From assembly GCA_003694875.1 (NCBI GenBank), contig RFJN01000156.1:1-5394 (forward strand): 5,394 bases of DNA, in the 5' to 3' direction. This stretch comes from Planctomycetota bacterium (GTDB lineage: Bacteria; Planctomycetota; J058; J103). Position 1 is the stretch's first letter, and each line of letters begins with the position of its first letter. The position numbers and the translations under genes are program-made. Below, piece after piece: positions 1 through 5,394 of this stretch. The notes beneath the pieces are model-generated. The model did no database searches and was not told the origin of the DNA. It saw only the letters and a list, made by a program, of their open reading frames with translations.

Positions 1-2651
1 AGCAGCGCGGCCACAAGGTCGTGCCGTCCTCGCCCGTGGTGCCAAAGGGGGATCCGACCCTGCTGTTCACCAACGCGGGCATGAACCAGTTCAAGGACGT
101 GTTCCTCGGCCGGGAGCGGCGCGACTACAGCCGCGCGGTTTCGGCGCAGAAGTGCATCCGCGCCGGCGGCAAGCACAACGACCTCGAGCAGGTGGGGCAC
201 ACCGCGCGGCACCAGACGTTCTTCGAGATGCTGGGCAACTTCAGCTTCGGCGACTACTTCAAGCGCGAGGCGATCTCGTACGCCTGGGATTTCCTGACGA
301 ACGAGATCGGGCTGCCGCGCGAGCGGCTGTGGATCTCGATCTACGAGACCGACGACGAGGCGGGCGAGATCTGGCGGGAGGTGACGGGCTTCGACGAGCA
401 GCGGATCGTGCGTCTCGGCGAGAAGGACAACTTCTGGCAGATGGGCGACACCGGTCCGTGCGGTCCGTGCACCGAGATCCACTACGACCGGGGCGAGCAG
501 CTGCGCTGCAGCGAGCACTGCGGGGTGGGGCGGTGCGACTGCGGACGCTTTCTCGAGGTCTGGAACCTCGTGTTCATGCAGTACGACCGGCAGCCGGACG
601 GGGTGCTCGAGCCGCTGCCGCGCCCGAGCGTCGACACGGGCATGGGCCTCGAGCGGCTCGCCTCGATCGTGCAGGGGGTGCCGACGAATTTCGACATCGA
701 TCTGATCCGGCCGCTGCTCGACGCGATCGCCGAGCGCTCGGGCGTGCCGTACGAGCCGGCGGGGGTGGGTGAGCCCGGCTGGGAGCGCGGCGTGCCGCAC
801 CGGGTGATCGCCGACCACCTGCGCACGCTCGCGTTCGCGATCGCCGACGGGGCGCTGCCGTCCAACGAGGGGGCGGGCTACGTGCTGCGCCGGATCCTGC
901 GGCGTGCGGCGCGCTACGGCCGCAAGCTCAAGATCGAGCAGGCGTTCATGCACGAGCTCGTCCCGGTGCTCGTCGACACCATGGCCGACGCCTACCCCGA
1001 GCTGCGCGAGCGGCAGGAGACGATCGCACGGATCGTGCGGATCGAGGAGGAGAGCTTCAACAAGACGATCGACCGGGGGCTCGAGCACTTCGAGCGCGTG
1101 GCGCACGCGCTGATCGAGCACCAGCATGCGCGGGTGTTCCCGGGTGATGTGGCGTTCAAGCTCTACGACACCTACGGCTTCCCGCCCGATCTGACGCGCA
1201 TGCTCGCGCGGGAGAAGCAGCTCGACTTCGACGAGGAGGGCTTCTACGCCGAGCTGCGGGCGCAGCAGGAACGTTCGCGCGCGGCGGGCACCATGCGCAA
1301 CGCCGAGCAGGTGGGCGGGGCGATCGACGTGGACGAGGTGGGGCAGACGGTGTTCGTGGGCTACGAGACGCTCGAGGCCGAGGCGCAGCTGCGCGCGTTC
1401 GATCCCGAACGCGGCGAGCTGATCCTCGACCGCACGCCGTTCTACGCCGAGTCGGGCGGACAGGTGGGCGACCGCGGGGTGATCGAGGCGCGCGACGGCA
1501 GCTTCCGGTTCGTGGTCGAGGACACCCAGAAGGCGGGGGCGGTGATCGTGCACCGGGGCCGTCTCGTCGCGGGCGAGCCGGCGGCGGTGGTGCGTGGCGC
1601 GGCGGTGCGCGCACGGGTCGACCCCGCCCACCGGTTGCCCACGCGCCGGCACCACACCGCGACGCACCTGCTGCACTGGGCGCTCGGCGAGGTGCTCGGC
1701 GCGCACGCGCGGCAGGCCGGCTCGGTGGTGGAGCCGGCGCGGCTGCGCTTCGACTTCACGCACTTCGAGGCGGTCTCGCCCGCGCAGCTGCGCGAGATCG
1801 AGACGCTGGTCAACGAGCGGATTCTCGCCGACACGCCGGTGCGGATCGGCGAGATGGCGCTCGAGGAGGCGAAGGCGCAGGGGGTGACGGCGCTGTTCGG
1901 CGAGAAGTACGGCGAGCGGGTGCGGGTGGTCGATGTGGGCGGCTACTCGCGCGAGCTGTGCGGCGGCACGCACGTCGAGCGCACCGGCGAGATCGGGCTG
2001 TTCAAGATCGTGCAGGAGACCGCGGTGCAGGCGGGGGTGCGGCGGATCGTGGCGGTCTGTGGTCTCGAGGCGCTGCGCTGGGCGCACGAGGTGGAGGACA
2101 CGCTCGGAGCGCTCTCGCGCGCGCTCAAGGCGCCGCGCGCGCGGCTGCTCGAGCGGGTCGCGTCGCTGCAGGCGACGCTGCAGTCGACACGCGCCGAACT
2201 CCGCAAGGCGCGCGCGGGGGCGGCGCGCGAGACGGCCGCGCGCGAGCAGCGGCGGGTGGGGCCGGTGCGGCTCGAGGTGGTGCGGCTCGAGGGGGCGGGC
2301 CCGGCCGAGCTGCGGCCGCTCGGGGCGGCGGCCTCGCGCGACGACGGCGAGCCGCTCGTGGCGCTGTTCGTGGGGCTGCCGGCGGCGGGCGGCGAGGCCT
2401 CCGGGGGCGAGGACGGCAAGAAGAAGAAAAAGAAGGGGCCGCGGCTCACGTTGCTGCTCGCCTGCAACCCCGCCGCGCGCGAGCGCGGGCTGTCGGCGGT
2501 CGAGCTGCTGCGAGCGGTGACCGAGGCGACCGGGGGCGGCGGGGGCGGCAAGCCCGACTTCGCGCAGGCCGGCGGCGGCGACCCGAAGCGGCTCGAGGCG
2601 GGCATCGCCGCGCTCGAGAAGGCGCTCGAGGCGGGGGTGGGCGTCGGCTGA
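1..2651 (+). CDS. alaS: Alanine--tRNA ligase (AlaRS), 5'-partial
   Basis: Cytoplasmic class II synthetase that charges tRNA-Ala with alanine and hydrolyses mischarged Ser- or Gly-tRNA-Ala. The reading frame enters at base 3 (QRGHKVVPSS) and stops at TGA 2649-2651, giving 882 visible codons. Comparison with remembered E. coli AlaRS (876 aa) suggests about 17 N-terminal residues lie upstream, so the GTG at 21 is not the true start. In window codon numbering, the class II core (about 1-235) shows ARHQTFFEMLGNFSFGDYF near 68-86 and DTGMGLERL from 211. The tRNA-recognition helical domain follows, with LPSNEGAGYVLRRILRRAARYG. The editing domain has FYAESGGQVGD from 480, HTATH (551-555) and CGGTH (653-657). 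The His-to-Cys spacing of 102 equals that of the E. coli zinc ligands H564 and C666. A coiled-coil-like stretch (about 716-752) leads into the C-Ala domain, ending with GGGGGGKPDFAQAGG. Oddities are a Cys cluster (169-180) and a six-lysine loop (806-811). Identity is essentially certain. Confidence 0.98.
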   Translation, partial: QRGHKVVPSSPVVPKGDPTLLFTNAGMNQFKDVFLGRERRDYSRAVSAQKCIRAGGKHNDLEQVGHTARHQTFFEMLGNFSFGDYFKREAISYAWDFLTNEIGLPRERLWISIYETDDEAGEIWREVTGFDEQRIVRLGEKDNFWQMGDTGPCGPCTEIHYDRGEQLRCSEHCGVGRCDCGRFLEVWNLVFMQYDRQPDGVLEPLPRPSVDTGMGLERLASIVQGVPTNFDIDLIRPLLDAIAERSGVPYEPAGVGEPGWERGVPHRVIADHLRTLAFAIADGALPSNEGAGYVLRRILRRAARYGRKLKIEQAFMHELVPVLVDTMADAYPELRERQETIARIVRIEEESFNKTIDRGLEHFERVAHALIEHQHARVFPGDVAFKLYDTYGFPPDLTRMLAREKQLDFDEEGFYAELRAQQERSRAAGTMRNAEQVGGAIDVDEVGQTVFVGYETLEAEAQLRAFDPERGELILDRTPFYAESGGQVGDRGVIEARDGSFRFVVEDTQKAGAVIVHRGRLVAGEPAAVVRGAAVRARVDPAHRLPTRRHHTATHLLHWALGEVLGAHARQAGSVVEPARLRFDFTHFEAVSPAQLREIETLVNERILADTPVRIGEMALEEAKAQGVTALFGEKYGERVRVVDVGGYSRELCGGTHVERTGEIGLFKIVQETAVQAGVRRIVAVCGLEALRWAHEVEDTLGALSRALKAPRARLLERVASLQATLQSTRAELRKARAGAARETAAREQRRVGPVRLEVVRLEGAGPAELRPLGAAASRDDGEPLVALFVGLPAAGGEASGGEDGKKKKKKGPRLTLLLACNPAARERGLSAVELLRAVTEATGGGGGGKPDFAQAGGGDPKRLEAGIAALEKALEAGVGVG
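507..542 (+). other. Cysteine cluster in the AlaRS catalytic domain
   Basis: Window codons 169, 173, 178 and 180 of alaS are cysteines (C-x3-C-x4-C-x-C, read as CSEHCGVGRCDC). They lie between the GPCGPCTEIHYD motif and RFLEVWNLVFMQYD. E. coli AlaRS has a cysteine-free glycine/proline-rich insert here. From memory, several deltaproteobacterial AlaRS carry similar cysteines. A structural metal site is an inference from the spacing only. Confidence 0.5.
2418..2435 (+). other. Six-lysine loop insertion in the AlaRS C-terminal domain
   Basis: An 18-base all-purine run encodes six consecutive lysines (window codons 806-811) in an otherwise extremely GC-rich gene. It sits in a roughly 20-residue low-complexity segment rich in Gly, Ala and Glu, between the strands LVALFVGL and LTLLLACN of the C-Ala (DHHA1-like) domain. 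E. coli AlaRS has only a tight turn at the equivalent place. The frame continues cleanly through it to the conserved GGGGGGKPDFAQAGG end, so this is an in-frame loop extension, not a frameshift. Confidence 0.7.
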
Positions 2652-2726
2652 GCCGCGCGCGCGTGCGGGCGTCGGCGAGGCGCGGACGCAGCGAAGGATC
2701 GGGGCGGTCCGGGGTGCAAGATGCGC

Positions 2727-2755
2727 TTCGGGCCGCTCGTCTATTCTGCTAGGAT
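2727..2755 (+). promoter_or_regulatory. Possible sigma-70-type promoter upstream of the pseudopilin-like gene
   Basis: TAGGAT at 2750-2755 matches the -10 consensus at four of six positions, including the key T, A, A and T. A weak -35-like TTCGGG lies at 2727-2732 with a 17-base spacer. Transcription would start near 2761-2763, leaving a leader of about 32 bases before ATG 2795. Support comes mainly from its position in the only AT-richer patch of the gap. The -35 match is poor, so this is tentative. Confidence 0.33.
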
Positions 2756-2780
2756 ACGGGCCGGCCGGAACCGATCGTGC

Positions 2781-2790
2781 GAGGCAGGAA
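2781..2790 (+). promoter_or_regulatory. Ribosome binding site supporting ATG 2795
   Basis: The purine-rich stretch GAGGCAGGAA contains GAGG ending 10 bases, and AGGA ending 5 bases, before ATG 2795. Upstream the frame meets an in-frame TAG at 2750-2752. The only other start candidate in between is GTG 2777, which would add six residues. ATG 2795 is therefore preferred. Confidence 0.6.
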
Positions 2791-2794
2791 CGCC

Positions 2795-5394
2795 ATGGGC
2801 AAGGGAGTTCGCGGGGTGGAACGACGAGGTGTGCTGCGGCAGCGGGGCTCCATGCTGGTGGTGGCGCTCGGGGTGCTCGCGCTGCTGTCGCTGCTCGCGG
2901 TCACCTTCGTGACGGTGATGAACCTCGAGAAGGTGGCGGCCGCCAACTACGTCGAGCAACTGCGGGCGCAGATGACGGCGGAGGCGGGGATCGAGCGCAT
3001 GGTGACCGCGATCAAGCGCGTCGCCACGCAGCCGCTATTCAAGAACGGTCGGCTGCAGCCGTACGTGTTCGGGGTGCTGCCCGGCAATCCCAAGGAGATC
3101 GACGTCTCGCTGTCGGTCGACGACATCGATCCCACGCGCATGCCGTACTTCTACGGGACGACGGGGCGCACGCACCCGGGCAGCGGGCCCGTCGACTGGT
3201 CGGATCCCGACGCGATCGTGGGGGTGGACGAGTACCGGGTGAAGGTGCTCGACACCTCGGCGCTGCTCGATCTCAACTTCCCCATGGACCTCGAGCAGCG
3301 CAGCGGGGGCGCGAGCACACCGGTGCGCGGGCAGGTGCTCGAGCTCATGCTGACCGCTCTCGGCGAGGAGATCGCCGCGCGGCATTCGGTGGCCGATCCG
3401 GTGCGCGCTGCGCGCTTCACCGGACCCGGCGGCAGCTACAGCGGCGCGGCGGCGATCCTCGCCTACCGGGCGTCGCTGCCGGGCTACCGCTTCACCTCCA
3501 AGTCGCAGCTTCGCGAGATCCTGCCGCAGGACGCCTACGACGTGCTGCGCAACTACGTGACGGTGCACAGCTGGATCGACGATCACGCCGTGACCGCAAC
3601 GCCCACGCAGGGACACCACAACGTGCGGGTGCAGCCGCGGGCGCAGATCAACATCAACCTCGCGCCGCGCGAGGTGCTCGTCGCCATGCTGGCGCCGCTC
3701 GCGGGCCGTCGCTACGCGTACATGGTCGATCGCGACACCCCGCAGCTGATCGAGGCCGACAACCAGCAGGGCTACGACCGGCCGAGCGGGTTCGACCTGA
3801 AGGAGGACACGCGTTTCGCGGTGCGCGAGGGCTGGGTGTATATCGGCCCGATCGGCCGGCAGCGCGCCGAGGGGATCGCGAACTGGATCATCGCGAACCG
3901 TCCGTGGAAGGGCATGGCGGATCTGCACCACCGGCTGTACGTCGAGATGCGGCGTGCGACGGGGGCGCTCGACGGTTTCCTGCCGCGGCCCACGCCGAAC
4001 GAGGCGCGGGTGTTCACGCCGACCCCGCCGCCGGGGGCCGATCCGGTGGTCTACCGGGCGCGGCACAACCTGACGGGGATCCACACGCGTCCGTGGTTTG
4101 CCGGCTGGGTGCGCGAGGCGGGCTACTCGCTGCTCATGGCGGCGCTCAACCCGGCGTTCACGAGCAACTCGCTCAATCCCAACACCGCCGCGCGGCTGCC
4201 GATCGACAAGGGGAGTCTGCTCTACCCCGCCGATCTGAACTCCGCCAACCCCGAGGGGGTGCTCTATCCGCGCCAGACCTTCGATGCGTGCTTCGATTCG
4301 CGCGGGGTGTACGAGATCACCTCGCTCGGGCAGATCGTGGGCCCGAGCGGGGAGCTGCTCGCGCAGCAGCGGATCCGCACGGTGGTGCGGCTGTTCGACA
4401 TGACGGTGCACCGCAGCCAGGCCGAGTTCGAGAGCAACGCCTTGACGTATGCGTTTCCCGAGCGCGCCGACATCGTGACCTGGCCCGAGACGCGCAGCTT
4501 CTTCGCCGGCACGAACCCGCAGGATGACCTGCCGCCGGTGGCGGCGAACCGTTCGTTCGGGTGGGTGGAGGTGGCGCCGCGGGTGCGCTACGACGCGGGA
4601 CAGCCGGTGAGTGTGCAGGGAAGCCTCGCCTCGGCGAACCTCGGCTCGCCGCTGCTCGGGCTGTTCTTCGAGCGTCCCATGCCGGGGCTCAATCCGGGCA
4701 CGTACCTGCATGCGGATTTCGCCGCGGGCCAGGACGTGCTGACCCCGCCGCAGCCGGCCGCGCTCAGCGGGCGCGATCCGCGGATCTTCGCGCGGGCGCG
4801 CGGCACCGCGGCCGACTTCGCGCTCGGCAACCCGCGCGTGCAGCCCAACGTCCCGGTCGGCGGCAGCTGGTTCGTGATGTCCTCGTACCAGAGCCACCAG
4901 AACCCGGGCACGGGCACGCTGTTCAACGACGGCTTCTATGCGACCTACCGCCAGTATCGCGACCGCACGCTGTGGTACCGGGCGGGGGCGCCCGAGGACG
5001 TGGACAACGAGCAGGGAGCGCTCGATCCGGGCGCCGGCCAGGCGCCGCAGGAGCAGACCGACGTCAACCTGTTCTACCGCAAGGGCGGGATCGAGTTCTG
5101 GTACAAGCCCGACTTCGACTGGTCGTACGGGCCGCCCGGGGCGGAGAAGCCCACGCCGCTGGTGTGCGGCTACGTCTTCGGTTCGCGGGTCTGGTACAAC
5201 CACGGCAACCCGGGCGCGAACCCGCCGGCGCCGATCAACCCGCCCACACCCTCGGACGGCACGCAGATCTACCTCATGCGCAACTCCGAGGGCCAGCTTC
5301 GGGCGACGCGCCTGTACTTCCGCGTGGTGGGCGATCCGCAGCAGCCGAGCGGGGAGGTGCCCGAGCGGTTCATGGATCCGATCCCGGGCGATCC
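2795..5394 (+). CDS. Very large GspK-like minor pseudopilin with probable LamG-like C-terminal domain, 3'-partial
   Basis: The frame stays open for 866 codons to the window edge. Residues 1-18 form a basic leader ending RQRG, a plausible prepilin peptidase site before Ser19. A hydrophobic segment (about 20-42) follows. Mature residue 5 is Val, not Glu, as is typical of GspK. An Ala/Glu-rich helix (EQLRAQMTAEAGIERMV, from residue 54) continues as in pseudopilins. GspK-like core motifs come next: YRVKVLDTSALLDLN (147-161), FTSKSQLREIL...YVTV (233-257), ININLAPREVL (285-295) and an A-x-I...RPWKGMADL helix pair (about 357-377). Residues about 390-760 are rich in Pro, Gly, Trp and Tyr and match nothing I know. 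GGIEFWYKPDF (764-774) looks like the first strand of a LamG/concanavalin-like domain, cut by the edge. Typical GspK is roughly 300-350 aa and caps the secretion pseudopilus tip in the inner membrane and periplasm. The family call is by motif only; a PilX-like or phylum-specific pilus protein is possible. The spacer and possible promoter suggest transcription separate from alaS. Confidence 0.75.
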   Translation, partial: MGKGVRGVERRGVLRQRGSMLVVALGVLALLSLLAVTFVTVMNLEKVAAANYVEQLRAQMTAEAGIERMVTAIKRVATQPLFKNGRLQPYVFGVLPGNPKEIDVSLSVDDIDPTRMPYFYGTTGRTHPGSGPVDWSDPDAIVGVDEYRVKVLDTSALLDLNFPMDLEQRSGGASTPVRGQVLELMLTALGEEIAARHSVADPVRAARFTGPGGSYSGAAAILAYRASLPGYRFTSKSQLREILPQDAYDVLRNYVTVHSWIDDHAVTATPTQGHHNVRVQPRAQININLAPREVLVAMLAPLAGRRYAYMVDRDTPQLIEADNQQGYDRPSGFDLKEDTRFAVREGWVYIGPIGRQRAEGIANWIIANRPWKGMADLHHRLYVEMRRATGALDGFLPRPTPNEARVFTPTPPPGADPVVYRARHNLTGIHTRPWFAGWVREAGYSLLMAALNPAFTSNSLNPNTAARLPIDKGSLLYPADLNSANPEGVLYPRQTFDACFDSRGVYEITSLGQIVGPSGELLAQQRIRTVVRLFDMTVHRSQAEFESNALTYAFPERADIVTWPETRSFFAGTNPQDDLPPVAANRSFGWVEVAPRVRYDAGQPVSVQGSLASANLGSPLLGLFFERPMPGLNPGTYLHADFAAGQDVLTPPQPAALSGRDPRIFARARGTAADFALGNPRVQPNVPVGGSWFVMSSYQSHQNPGTGTLFNDGFYATYRQYRDRTLWYRAGAPEDVDNEQGALDPGAGQAPQEQTDVNLFYRKGGIEFWYKPDFDWSYGPPGAEKPTPLVCGYVFGSRVWYNHGNPGANPPAPINPPTPSDGTQIYLMRNSEGQLRATRLYFRVVGDPQQPSGEVPERFMDPIPGD
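5072..5394 (+). other. Probable LamG / concanavalin A-like domain (start only)
   Basis: Residues about 760-866 of the pseudopilin-like protein contain KGGIEFWYKPDF, resembling the first conserved strand of LamG-type jelly-roll domains (IEFW-x-KP). A strand-like, aromatic-rich stretch follows (LVCGYVF, SRVWYNHG, TQIYLMRN, TRLYFRVV). Such domains usually bind carbohydrate or other extracellular ligands. Only the first part is present, so the assignment rests on one short motif and the strand pattern. Confidence 0.4.

Larger units (their letters stand above)
2652..2794. other. Intergenic region between alaS and the pseudopilin-like gene
   Basis: This 143-base spacer has a GC-rich first half (2652-2720) resembling the flanking coding DNA in composition, then a slightly AT-richer patch near 2740-2757, the only such patch in the gap. 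A short inverted repeat (CGGC-TGA-GCCG, 2645-2655) overlaps the alaS stop codon but lacks a T-tract. I see no tRNA, riboswitch or small gene here. Short open frames crossing it have no supporting features. Confidence 0.7.

Noticed and set aside
2418..2435. Programmed ribosomal slippage at the lysine run
   Set aside because: The longest A run is five, the A-AAA-AAG heptamer is not present, and the original frame continues into the conserved C-terminal motif.
2532..2548. G-rich run as a possible G-quadruplex
   Set aside because: It has only two tracts of three or more Gs, and it encodes the glycine run that AlaRS normally has at this place, so the protein explains it.
2645..2655. Inverted repeat at the alaS stop as a terminator
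   Set aside because: The stem is only four to five base pairs, and GC-rich DNA rather than a T-tract follows. Such short repeats are expected by chance at this composition.
1943..2719. 258-codon open frame on the - strand over the alaS 3' end
   Set aside because: It lies antisense to the well-conserved editing and C-terminal domains of alaS, and its product is Ser/Pro/Arg-rich without motifs. It is a GC-composition shadow.
1958..2752. 264-codon + strand open frame overlapping the alaS end and the spacer
   Set aside because: It is out of frame with alaS and encodes an Ala/Arg/Gly-rich string typical of a shifted frame in GC-rich DNA.
2759..2766. GGCCGGCC palindrome just upstream of the pseudopilin-like gene as an operator
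   Set aside because: An eight-base GC palindrome is expected by chance in this composition and no second copy or longer dyad is seen nearby.
2721..2912. Small + strand frame starting at ATG 2721
   Set aside because: It has no RBS, overlaps the start of the pseudopilin-like gene in another frame, and would read through the leader and membrane segment that are clear in the chosen frame.
3035..5203. 722-codon open frame on the - strand
   Set aside because: Its codons are in exact register with those of the + strand gene, so it can only stop where that gene uses CTA, TTA or TCA, which are very rare at this GC content. Its stop is the complement of the CTA codon at 3035-3037. The product is an Arg/His/Val-rich low-complexity string with no motif, while the + frame shows family motifs, a good start and an RBS.

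Overview
The window is very GC-rich (well above 65% by eye, with G or C at almost every third codon position). It holds two protein-coding genes, both on the + strand and both cut by the window edges. No RNA gene, CRISPR array, insertion sequence or phage gene is visible. The host is most likely a GC-rich Gram-negative-type bacterium, since gene 2 belongs to the type II secretion / type IV pilus family. Its oversized form and apparent LamG-like extension fit deep-branching phyla such as Planctomycetota or Acidobacteriota, but the sequence does not settle the phylum.

Bases 1-2651 carry alaS (alanine--tRNA ligase), lacking only about 17 N-terminal codons. Catalytic, tRNA-recognition, editing and C-terminal domains are all present, and the editing-site zinc ligands are intact. 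Two local oddities are a cysteine cluster in the catalytic domain and a lysine run in a loop of the C-terminal domain.

Bases 2652-2794 are a 143-base gap. It has no convincing terminator after alaS. It does contain a plausible but weak promoter, then a ribosome binding site for the next gene, so the two genes need not be co-transcribed.

From 2795 to the window end runs one open frame of at least 866 codons. Its N-terminal 380 residues or so look like a GspK-type minor pseudopilin: prepilin-like leader, hydrophobic helix without Glu5, and GspK-like core motifs. The next ~380 residues match nothing I recognise, and a probable LamG/concanavalin-like domain begins just before the edge. This very large pseudopilin-like protein is the most interesting item here. 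A long open frame on the opposite strand (3035-5203) is in exact codon register with it and is best explained as a composition artefact.

The two genes have no obvious functional link: one is translation housekeeping, the other probably belongs to an envelope secretion or pilus system.
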